This document shows, piece by piece, positions 17,350 to 23,529 of a DNA stretch of 64,000 bases. The stretch's first letter is position 1. Every line of letters starts with the position of its first letter. Below the pieces are notes generated by a model. The model did no database searches and was not told where the DNA came from. It worked only from the letters and a program-made list of their open reading frames with translations. Source of the DNA: Candidatus Aalborgicola lynettensis (GTDB lineage Bacteria > Pseudomonadota > Gammaproteobacteria > Burkholderiales > Burkholderiaceae_C); the NCBI GenBank assembly GCA_016719405.1, contig JADJZE010000001.1, positions 434,001-498,000 of the forward strand. The letters are read 5' to 3'. The position numbers were made by a program, and so were the translations under genes.

Positions 17350-17808
17350 ATGACCCTCACCACCCGCGAAGCCCGTCAGGGCGATTTGGCAGACGTTGCC
17401 AGCCTGTTTGACCAATACCGCCAGTTTTACGAACAGGCACCCAATGCACAGCGGGCACTGCAGTTCATCACCGAGCGCTTTACCAGGCAGGAGTCGGTGC
17501 TGCTGGTGGCGCAGGACGCCTCGGGCACGCTGGTGGGTTTTTGCCAGCTGTACCCGAGTTTTTGCTCGGTAGAGGCACAGCCTATCTACGTGCTCTACGA
17601 CCTTTTTGTAGCCCCCGGTGCGCGCAAGCACGGTGCCGGGTGCCAGCTGTTGCTGGCCGCCGAAGCCCGTGCCCGTGCGGACGGCAAGGTGCGCATGGAC
17701 CTGACCACGGCCAGGACTAATTTTCAAGCGCAGTCCGTGTACGAATCACTGGGCTGGGTGCGCGACGCGGTGTTTTACGCCTACAACCGCCATTTGGAGT
17801 CGCCATGA
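17350..17808 (+). CDS. GNAT-family N-acetyltransferase
   Basis: The 152-residue protein has the GNAT fold signature. It has an N-terminal TREARQGDLADVASLFDQYRQFY, then a beta-4 strand and acetyl-CoA-binding loop in IYVLYDLFVAPGARKHGAGCQLL, and a C-terminal NFQAQSVYESLGWVRDAVFYAYN typical of small-molecule or protein acetyltransferases. The substrate cannot be predicted. Its stop overlaps the start of the following AHSA1 gene by four bases (ATGA), so the two are co-translated. Confidence 0.88.
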   Translation: MTLTTREARQGDLADVASLFDQYRQFYEQAPNAQRALQFITERFTRQESVLLVAQDASGTLVGFCQLYPSFCSVEAQPIYVLYDLFVAPGARKHGAGCQLLLAAEARARADGKVRMDLTTARTNFQAQSVYESLGWVRDAVFYAYNRHLESP

Positions 17809-18230
17809 ACACCTTTGCCCACACCTGCCTCATCCCCGCCGCTCCCGCTGCGGTGTTTGCCGCCTTTGCCGCGCCGCAGCGCCTGGCGCGCTGGTGGGGG
17901 CCGGACGGTTTTCGTAACACTTTTGCACTGTGTGATTTCCGCTCCGGTGGTGCTTGGCGTTTCACCATGCACGGACCCGATGGCAGGGACTACCCCAATG
18001 AGTCGCAGTTCGTGGAGGTGCTGCCCAATGCGCGCGTGGTCATTCGGCACCTGAACGCACCGCACTTTGTGCTGACGGTGGAGTTGCGCGCCGAAGGGCA
18101 GGGTACGCGGGTGCAGTGGACGCAGGTGTTTGACGATCCGGCCGTGGCCCAAGCGGTGCGCCACATTGTGGAACCCTCCAATGCGCAAAACCTGCAGCGG
18201 CTGGCTGCCGAGGTCGCTTCCGGCGCCTGA
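17805..18230 (+). CDS. SRPBCC/AHSA1-domain protein
   Basis: This 141-residue single-domain protein has the START-like helix-grip fold of the Activator-of-Hsp90-homologue family in bacteria. Typical pieces are the N-terminal IPAAPAAVFAAFAAPQRLARWWGPDGFRNT, the central GGAWRFTMHGPDGRDYPNE and the C-terminal VEPSNAQNLQRLAAEV. Members bind hydrophobic ligands or act as stress-related factors; no specific role can be given. It overlaps the GNAT gene by four bases and is followed by an interspersed repeat. Confidence 0.85.
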   Translation: MNTFAHTCLIPAAPAAVFAAFAAPQRLARWWGPDGFRNTFALCDFRSGGAWRFTMHGPDGRDYPNESQFVEVLPNARVVIRHLNAPHFVLTVELRAEGQGTRVQWTQVFDDPAVAQAVRHIVEPSNAQNLQRLAAEVASGA

Positions 18231-18232
18231 GA

Positions 18233-18302
18233 ATTTATAAGCCAAATAGGGCTATAGCACCCGTAGAACGTGCGCAAGCAGCTACTAAAGTTATAGCGAC
18301 TG
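18233..18302. repeat. interspersed short repeat copy (Comamonadaceae type)
   Basis: The segment contains TTATAAGCCAAATAGGGCTATAGC and GTGCGCAAGCAGCTACTAAAG, the same building blocks, inverted, as the copy at 52801-52875 (GCTATAAAAATAGTAGCTGC, CCTATTTGGCTTATAAA). It lies between the AHSA1 gene and a degraded minus-strand reading frame whose last codons run into the repeat. Confidence 0.7.
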
Positions 18303-18505
18303 GGTGCTGCCTTTGGTTGCCTTGGCAGTCTGGGCGGCAGCCACCAGCGCACGGGTGTTGGCAACGTACCGTCGCGCACGGCCTGGCGTGCTTGCGGCGT
18401 GGCCATGGCCCGCGCCAGCATGACGGCAAAGCGTGCCAGTGAGCGCGTGAGTTCGCTGTTCACCAATGCCTCCAGCAGTTCGCCCTTGGAGCGCAAGTGG
18501 GCGTA
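18291..18505 (-). pseudogene. degraded minus-strand gene fragment, possibly TetR-like
   Basis: On the minus strand the sequence reads as plausible protein: LRSKGELLEALVNSELTRS, then ARFAVMLARAMATPQARQAV. After a one-base frame change near 18364 it continues as YVANTRALVAAAQTAKATKG to a TAA at 18291. The SKGELLEAL segment recalls the end of a TetR helix-turn-helix region, but no upstream half is present because the SDR gene begins there on the other strand. Codon use and amino-acid composition fit a real gene, so I list it as a remnant; the family is uncertain. Confidence 0.35.
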
Positions 18506-18508
18506 GTT

Positions 18509-18533
18509 AAAGTAACGACCGTTATGTAACTTT
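18509..18533. promoter_or_regulatory. imperfect palindrome upstream of the SDR gene, candidate operator
   Basis: The 25 bases have AAAGT-AC arms (left AAAGTAAC, right GTAACTTT) around a core AACGACCGTT that is itself almost palindromic. The site ends 12 bases before the SDR start codon and would overlap its ribosome binding region. Such GTAAC-rich sites are typical for TetR-type repressors, which fits the TetR-like remnant beside it. Confidence 0.4.
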
Positions 18534-18545
18534 ATGGAGCCGTTG

Positions 18546-19280
18546 ATGCCATCCACTTCCCCCCAGGCCGCCCTCATCGTTGGGGCGGGCGACGCCACCG
18601 GCGGCGCCATTGCCAAACGCTTTGCCCGCGAAGGGCTCATTGCCTGCGTGAACCGGCGCAGCGCCGACAAGCTGGCCCCGTTGGTTGACGAGATACGCGC
18701 CAGCGGCGGCAATGCCCAGGCCTTTGCCGCAGACGCGCGCAAAGAGGACGAGGTGGTTGCGCTGGTGGAGCAAATCGAACGCGAGGTGGCACCCATCGAA
18801 GTGATGGTGTTCAACATCGGCGCCAACGTGCCGTGCAGCATCCTGGAAGAGACCGCGCGCAAGTACTTCAAGATCTGGGAGATGGCCTGCTTCAGCGGTT
18901 TTCTGGTCGGGCGCGAGGTGGCCAAGCGCATGGTGGCGCGCGGGCGCGGCACCATCATCTTCACCGGGGCCACGGCGGGCCTGCGCGGCTCGGCCCACTT
19001 TGCCGCCTTTGCCGGGGCCAAACACGCACTGCGGGCGCTGGCGCAAAGCATGGCGCGGGAGCTGGGCCCGCGCCATGTGCACGTGGCCCACGTGGTGGTG
19101 GACGGTGCCATCGACACCGCCTTCATCCGCGACAACTTCCCCGAGCGCTACGCCACCAAAGAGCAGGACGGCATACTCAACCCCGACCACATTGCCGACA
19201 ACTACTGGCACCTGCACCAGCAGCCGCGCGATGCCTGGACGCATGAACTGGACCTGCGCCCCTGGCAGGAACGCTGGTAA
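18546..19280 (+). CDS. short-chain dehydrogenase/reductase
   Basis: The protein of about 244 residues has the Rossmann cofactor site in ALIVGAGDATGGAIAKRFAREG, an NIGANVP segment replacing the usual NNAG, and a catalytic region with TGATAGLRGSAHFAAFAGAKHAL. In that region the canonical tyrosine of YxxxK appears to be phenylalanine (FAGAK). Loss of this tyrosine suggests a non-standard or inactive SDR. I chose the ATG at 18546 because GGAG lies six bases before it; the ATG at 18534 has no such site. A DsbA-fold isomerase follows after 45 bases and is probably co-transcribed. Confidence 0.85.
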   Translation: MPSTSPQAALIVGAGDATGGAIAKRFAREGLIACVNRRSADKLAPLVDEIRASGGNAQAFAADARKEDEVVALVEQIEREVAPIEVMVFNIGANVPCSILEETARKYFKIWEMACFSGFLVGREVAKRMVARGRGTIIFTGATAGLRGSAHFAAFAGAKHALRALAQSMARELGPRHVHVAHVVVDGAIDTAFIRDNFPERYATKEQDGILNPDHIADNYWHLHQQPRDAWTHELDLRPWQERW

Positions 19281-19325
19281 CTCGATCCCCCTGTGCAATG
19301 ACTGGACAATGACTGGAGAACCCAT

Positions 19326-19916
19326 ATGAGCAAGCAAGTGGAATTCTTTTTTGATTTCGGCAGCCCCTACACCTACCTCGCCTACCACGAACTGCCCCGC
19401 ATTGCCCAGGCGCGCGGGGCGCAAATCGTCTGGCGGCCCATCTTGCTCGGGGGGGTGTTTCAGGCCACGGGCAACCACAGCCCGGCCGAGATTGCGGCCA
19501 AAGCGTTGTATTCGAATGTGGACCTGCAGCGCTGGGCCAAGGCTTATGGTGTGACCTTCACCATGAATCCGCATTTCCCCATCAATACGCTGGCGCTGAT
19601 GCGCGGTGCCGTGGCCATGCAGCAGCGTGGCGAGGCACCATTCCAGCGCTACCTGGCGGCCATGTTCAGCGCCATGTTCGAGAAGCCGCGCAACCTCAAC
19701 AACCCGGCCGAGATCGGTGCGGTGCTGGCGCAGGCGGGGTTCGACCCGATGGAATGCATGCAGGCCATTCAGGATCCCGCGGTTAAGGACGCGCTCAAGG
19801 CCGCTACGGCCGAGGCGGTCGCGCGCGGCGTGTTCGGTGTGCCCACCTTTTTTGTGGGAGGCGAGATGTTCTGGGGCCAGGACCGCCTGCATTTCGTGGA
19901 TGCGGAACTGGCGTAA
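19326..19916 (+). CDS. 2-hydroxychromene-2-carboxylate isomerase family protein (DsbA fold)
   Basis: The 196-residue protein belongs to the kappa-class GST-like/DsbA-fold isomerases. The N-terminal VEFFFDFGSPYTYLAYHELP carries the active-site serine position instead of CxxC. The C-terminal AVARGVFGVPTFFVGGEMFWGQDRL is the typical cis-proline/glutathione region. Relatives isomerise hydroxychromene carboxylate in naphthalene breakdown using glutathione, but many homologues sit outside aromatic pathways, as here next to an SDR. The actual substrate is therefore open. Confidence 0.88.
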   Translation: MSKQVEFFFDFGSPYTYLAYHELPRIAQARGAQIVWRPILLGGVFQATGNHSPAEIAAKALYSNVDLQRWAKAYGVTFTMNPHFPINTLALMRGAVAMQQRGEAPFQRYLAAMFSAMFEKPRNLNNPAEIGAVLAQAGFDPMECMQAIQDPAVKDALKAATAEAVARGVFGVPTFFVGGEMFWGQDRLHFVDAELA

Positions 19917-19931
19917 AGTAAAGTTCCCTCC

Positions 19932-20975
19932 GTGCCCATGCGTATTTACCTTGCCCCCATGGAGGGTCTGCTTGATTGTGTGCTGCGTGACATTCTGACC
20001 CGTGTGGGTGGGGTGGACCGCTGCGTGTCCGAGTTCATCCGCGTCACCCACACGCTGCTGACCGAACGCACGTTTTTGCGCGTCATGCCCGAGCTGCTCA
20101 ACGGCGGCTACACGCCATCGGGCGTGCCGGTACGGGCGCAGTTGCTGGGCTCTGACCCCGTGAGCATGGCCGAAAATGCCGCCCGCCTGGCCGAGTTGGG
20201 CCCGCACGGCATTGACCTGAATTTTGGCTGCCCGGCCAAGGTGGTCAACCGCCACGGTGGCGGTGCGGCATTGCTGCAAGACCCGGAACTGCTCACCCGC
20301 ATCGTGTCGGCCGTGCGCCGCGCCGTGCCCAAAGACATGCCGGTGTCGGCCAAGATGCGCCTGGGCTTTAACGACGATTCATTGGCCGTGGAGTGCGCCC
20401 AGGCCCTGGCCGCTGGTGGCGCCGAAGAACTGGTGGTGCACGCCCGCACCAAAGCCGACGCCTACCGTCCGCCGGCGTATTGGGAGCGTGTCAACGACAT
20501 CCGTTTGGCGGTGAACATTCCCGTGGTGGCCAATGGCGAAATTTGGACCGTGGACGACGCCCGCCGCTGCCGCGCTGCCAGTGGCTGCGACAGCGTCATG
20601 CTGGGCCGTGGCATCGTCACCGACCCCGGCCTGGCGCTGGCCATTCGCCGCGCGTTGGTGCAGCCCCAGGGCGCGGACGCACAAACCGCCAACGCTGAGG
20701 CCGCCGCCGATGAAGCCGATTCTGCTGCCGCCCCCTTGGTGCCCTGGGTCGACATACTGCCGCTGCTGGGTGCCTTCTGGCTGCTGGTGGTGCAGCGCCT
20801 GGAGCGCCGCCAGCAGGCCGGGCGCCTCAAACAATGGCTCAACTTCATGCGCAACCGCTACCCCGAAGCCCAAGCCGCCTACGACGCCCTGCGCACCCTG
20901 CACGACCCCGCGCAGGTCACGCAACTGCTGCGGCGTTTGGGCGCACTGGGTGGTGAATTGCTACAAAAAGAGTAG
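19932..20975 (+). CDS. dusC: tRNA-dihydrouridine synthase
   Basis: This 347-residue FMN enzyme reduces uridine in tRNA. It starts with the family hallmark MRIYLAPMEGLLDCVLRDILT, the catalytic cysteine is in LNFGCPAKVVNRHGGGAALL near residue 100, and the FMN region includes VHARTKADAYRPPAYWERV and PVVANGEIW. The DusC assignment rests on the PMEG-DCVLRD start and C-terminal domain, which targets U16 in E. coli. An insertion rich in Ala/Glu/Asp (DAQTANAEAAADEADSAAAP) near residues 240-260 looks like a variable linker. The gene starts at GTG 19932 or ATG 19938. Its 3' end is formed by an interspersed repeat. Confidence 0.9.
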   Translation: MPMRIYLAPMEGLLDCVLRDILTRVGGVDRCVSEFIRVTHTLLTERTFLRVMPELLNGGYTPSGVPVRAQLLGSDPVSMAENAARLAELGPHGIDLNFGCPAKVVNRHGGGAALLQDPELLTRIVSAVRRAVPKDMPVSAKMRLGFNDDSLAVECAQALAAGGAEELVVHARTKADAYRPPAYWERVNDIRLAVNIPVVANGEIWTVDDARRCRAASGCDSVMLGRGIVTDPGLALAIRRALVQPQGADAQTANAEAAADEADSAAAPLVPWVDILPLLGAFWLLVVQRLERRQQAGRLKQWLNFMRNRYPEAQAAYDALRTLHDPAQVTQLLRRLGALGGELLQKE

Positions 20976-21010
20976 CTGCTTTCGCGCGTTGTGCAAGCGC
21001 TGGAGGTCGT
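20954..21010. repeat. interspersed short repeat copy at the dusC 3' end
   Basis: GCTACAAAAAGAGTAGCTGCTTTCGCGCG followed by TGTGCAAGCGCTGGAGG is a copy of the repeat family found at 18233, 52801 and elsewhere in this window. It supplies the last codons and stop of dusC (LLQKE) and fills the space to the convergent NirF-like gene. Confidence 0.75.
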
Positions 21011-21943
21011 TTAGTTCCAACATGGTGTGGACTCCTGTTGGGGCGTGACGAAGCGCAAGGTGGACTTGACGACCTGGATGGCAGGCCCATTGGTTTCTTC
21101 AGGAAGCGTTTGGGGATCGACTTGACGCCAATTGGCATCGACGTTGTTTGGCAAAAAACGTGGCGGTGATTTTGTTAGTGGCTTGCGTACATCCAAATGC
21201 ATGACGTAGAGCTTTGCATGGGTCTCGCCCAATGGCCCGCCGTCACTGGGGTGTACGGTCAGTACGTCATGTCCCGACGGGAGAAGAACAAAGTCGGTCG
21301 CAACCCCGTGCAGTGCGCTGCGCTGCGGATTCAGGTAACCGGGTAGAAATTCCCCCTCGCTGTACCGAAAATCATGGATTAGCCCCAACCCAATTTCGGC
21401 TGCAGCGGGGTGGTAGCTGACCTCCCATAGTTCGGGCACATCGGTTAGCAGACCAATAAAGCTGTTTCGCGCCGGTGCCGTTCGGATGGTGGACAGACTG
21501 GCCGCAATGCGTCCGGTTTTATCCTTTACCGGGATGACTTTCAGCACACGCAGCGTTTCATCCAGGATCGTGAGCGTTGGTGGGTTGAGCGTTGCAACTG
21601 CCAGTAATTGATTGCGGGCAGCCCTTGGTGCCGATAGCGCGGTAGTCTGAATTGCAGATTTCAGACTGGTTTCGGCTACGACCTGACAACGCTCCAAATG
21701 CACCCGCTGGATGCGGCCATCCGCGGCAGCAAGCAATGCATGCGAGCCGTCTGCAAGATGGTGCACGTGGGGTAGCGGGTTTTTAAGAATGTGGGGGTGT
21801 GTGGAGCGGATTAGATGCGGTGGGACTGGATTGCCTGCCGGTTCTGCATGACACGGGAAGCAGTGAAAAAAAAAGAGTGCCGCAATTGCTGGCACTCTTT
21901 TCAAACGCTCTATCCCTCCGCTCGGGTTCAAGCGATTTGACAT
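21011..21943 (-). CDS. short NirF-like cytochrome d1-domain protein
   Basis: Within 310 residues the sequence ATLNPPTLTILDETLRVLKVIPV, then LLTDVPELWEVSYHPAAAEI and EGEFLPGYLNPQRS resembles the beta-propeller of NirF, the heme d1 biogenesis protein, and d1 domains generally. NirF is usually near 390 residues. Here similarity fades after HLDVRKPLTKSP and about a quarter of the propeller is missing. The N-terminus has a signal peptide (KRVPAIAALFFFHCFPCHA). The ATG at 21943 lacks a clear ribosome site; a TTG at 21904 with GGAGG ten bases upstream would start exactly at that signal peptide. An intrinsic terminator overlaps these codons. It is last in the nir cluster. Confidence 0.65.
   Translation of the reverse strand: MSNRLNPSGGIERLKRVPAIAALFFFHCFPCHAEPAGNPVPPHLIRSTHPHILKNPLPHVHHLADGSHALLAAADGRIQRVHLERCQVVAETSLKSAIQTTALSAPRAARNQLLAVATLNPPTLTILDETLRVLKVIPVKDKTGRIAASLSTIRTAPARNSFIGLLTDVPELWEVSYHPAAAEIGLGLIHDFRYSEGEFLPGYLNPQRSALHGVATDFVLLPSGHDVLTVHPSDGGPLGETHAKLYVMHLDVRKPLTKSPPRFLPNNVDANWRQVDPQTLPEETNGPAIQVVKSTLRFVTPQQESTPCWN
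21866..21901 (-). terminator. intrinsic terminator inside the NirF-like signal-peptide codons
   Basis: Read on the minus strand, GAGTGCC and GGCACTC form a perfect stem extended by A-T pairs around a nine-base loop, and are followed directly by nine T residues. This is a textbook Rho-independent terminator, and its T run encodes the Phe residues of the signal peptide. It lies 50 bases after the stop of the upstream cytochrome gene, so it would end most nirS-operon transcripts before the NirF-like gene. Confidence 0.8.
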
Positions 21944-21950
21944 GGTCGTT

Positions 21951-22778
21951 TTACTGTTTGACGGCTTTCACATCACCATCGGCTCCAACGCCCAGTGTGT
22001 AACCCAACGAAACGTGGTGAAAACGCGCCGACGCATGGTCGCTATGGATGGCCAATCCGAACGGAATAACTTTGCCTTCGCCCGGGTTTTTGCGGGTAAA
22101 TGTCACGGTATAAGTGTCGCCACTTTTTGTGCCCTCCGCCTTCGCACCGAGTGTGCCGCCTTCCATTTTGCGATCGGTAGAGACGGACCCATCAGCCACC
22201 TTGGCGCCTTTGGCGCTCTTCCATTGCATCAACTCGTATGTGCCTTCCTTGACGTACTTGGTCTTTTTATCATCGGCATTGGGCATGCTCCGTGCATCGT
22301 TGTGGCATGCAGCCCAGCATCCCACCTGCGCTGATTGGGGTACTTTCGCGTCGGGGAACATCACTGTCGTCTTGACTTCGTTGTCTTTGTCACCCTTGTC
22401 GGCACCACCAGACGGTGACTTGAAGGTCAGCCGGATGTAGAGATTGCTTGCATCGTAAGCCGCTTGCACTGCAACGGGGTAGGTCATGGTTTTTGGTGCG
22501 CCTTTGGGCTCCAATTCCTTATCCGCCAAGCGCTTGAAGTTGAAGTTCAATCCACCTTTTTCCTCATGACACCCTACGCAGGTTTCACCTTTTTTAAGAC
22601 CCGCCGTGCCGCTGTGATCGGATTTTTTTCCAACCCACTCAATAGGTGTTGTACCGGGATGAAATACACTGACTTCGCGTTTGGGCACTTTGGTCCAATC
22701 GGGGGCTGCATAGGCCAACTGCGTGCCTGCTGCCAAAGCCGTGCCAAACAGCACCATTGAAATCTGTTTTCTGTTCAT
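21951..22778 (-). CDS. periplasmic ethylbenzene-dehydrogenase-like cytochrome (heme-binding domain)
   Basis: The 275-residue protein has a signal peptide (MNRKQISMVLFGTALAAGTQLAYA) and a CXXCH heme c site (CVGCH). It also has the EB_dh domain (PF09459 type) from about residue 95 to the end, with YPVAVQAAYDASNLYIRL and FGLAIHSDHASARFHHVSLGYTLG. A second cysteine motif, CWAACH, has three residues between the cysteines. Proteins like this accompany nirS/nirT operons and probably carry electrons to periplasmic reductases. I chose the ATG at 22778, preceded by AAAGGA, over the in-frame TTG at 22796. It follows nirT by 75 bases and is followed by a terminator. Confidence 0.82.
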   Translation of the reverse strand: MNRKQISMVLFGTALAAGTQLAYAAPDWTKVPKREVSVFHPGTTPIEWVGKKSDHSGTAGLKKGETCVGCHEEKGGLNFNFKRLADKELEPKGAPKTMTYPVAVQAAYDASNLYIRLTFKSPSGGADKGDKDNEVKTTVMFPDAKVPQSAQVGCWAACHNDARSMPNADDKKTKYVKEGTYELMQWKSAKGAKVADGSVSTDRKMEGGTLGAKAEGTKSGDTYTVTFTRKNPGEGKVIPFGLAIHSDHASARFHHVSLGYTLGVGADGDVKAVKQ

Positions 22779-22853
22779 GTCAGATTGTCCTTTCAAGTTA
22801 TTAAACCGTTAAGAGGCAGGGCGCAGTCCGTATGCCAACTGGGCTGCGCGCAA

Positions 22854-23438
22854 TCACTCGTCTTCTTCCTTCATGCCCTGGGGTTTTTTGTGGGCAATTC
22901 CTTTATGGCAATCGATGCAGGTCTGTTTATCGTCCTGGGCTATCTTGTGCATTTTTGCAGCGCGCAGCTTTTGTTTTTCGGTATCCATGCCTTCAAAACT
23001 ATGGCAATTGCGGCATTCGCGTGAATCGACGGATTTCATTCGGGCCCATTCGTGTTCAGCCAAACGCAAGCGATTGGCCTCGAATTTTTCCTTGGTATCG
23101 ATCGTGCCCATCAACTTTCCCCACAATTCGGCACTGGCTTGAATTTTGCGCACCATTTTGTGCGACCAGTCTTTGGGTACATGGCAATCGGAACATATGG
23201 CCCGCACGCCGGTGCGATTGCTGTAGTGAATGGTTTGCTTGTACTCCTGGTAAACGTTGTCCCGCATTTCGTGGCACGAGATGCAAAATTCCAGGGTGTT
23301 TGTCGCTTCCATTGCGGTGTTGAAGCCGCCCCAAAAAAAGACACCTGAGAAGAAACCGACCGTCAGCAGGGCGATCAAGGAATACTTCGCGCTCGGTTTC
23401 TTCAATGTTCCCCACAGGGTTGCTATTTTTGACGCCAT
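22854..23438 (-). CDS. nirT: NapC/NirT-family tetraheme cytochrome c
   Basis: The 194-residue membrane-anchored cytochrome has one N-terminal helix (YSLIALLTVGFFSGVFFWGG) and four CXXCH heme sites: CISCH, CSDCH, CRNCH and CIDCH. The family takes electrons from the quinol pool and hands them to periplasmic reductases, here most likely NirS. A GGAG box lies eight bases before the ATG. The gene lies 92 bases downstream of nirS with a perfect hairpin between them. Confidence 0.93.
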   Translation of the reverse strand: MASKIATLWGTLKKPSAKYSLIALLTVGFFSGVFFWGGFNTAMEATNTLEFCISCHEMRDNVYQEYKQTIHYSNRTGVRAICSDCHVPKDWSHKMVRKIQASAELWGKLMGTIDTKEKFEANRLRLAEHEWARMKSVDSRECRNCHSFEGMDTEKQKLRAAKMHKIAQDDKQTCIDCHKGIAHKKPQGMKEEDE

Positions 23439-23477
23439 TCAAACACTCCAGACTTTCTAAATCCAACTAAACGCAAT

Positions 23478-23505
23478 GGATGGAGGAGACACTGCTCCTC
23501 CATCC
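23478..23505. other. perfect 11-bp hairpin between nirS and nirT
   Basis: GGATGGAGGAG pairs perfectly with CTCCTCCATCC around a six-base loop. There is no T run on the minus strand after the stem, so it is unlikely to be a simple terminator. A stable hairpin at this place could protect the nirS message from 3' decay and lower nirT expression relative to nirS. Confidence 0.6.
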
Positions 23506-23529
23506 GCGCGGCACTCTACGAATGATTGA

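Noticed and set aside
17990..19135. 381-residue minus-strand open frame
   Set aside because: Mostly antisense to the AHSA1 and SDR genes. Only its middle piece at 18291-18505 lies outside these genes and is kept as a possible remnant.
18522..20279. 585-residue minus-strand open frame
   Set aside because: Antisense to the SDR, isomerase and dusC genes, all of which have clear motifs; composition (many His, Gly, Gln) is that of a shadow frame.
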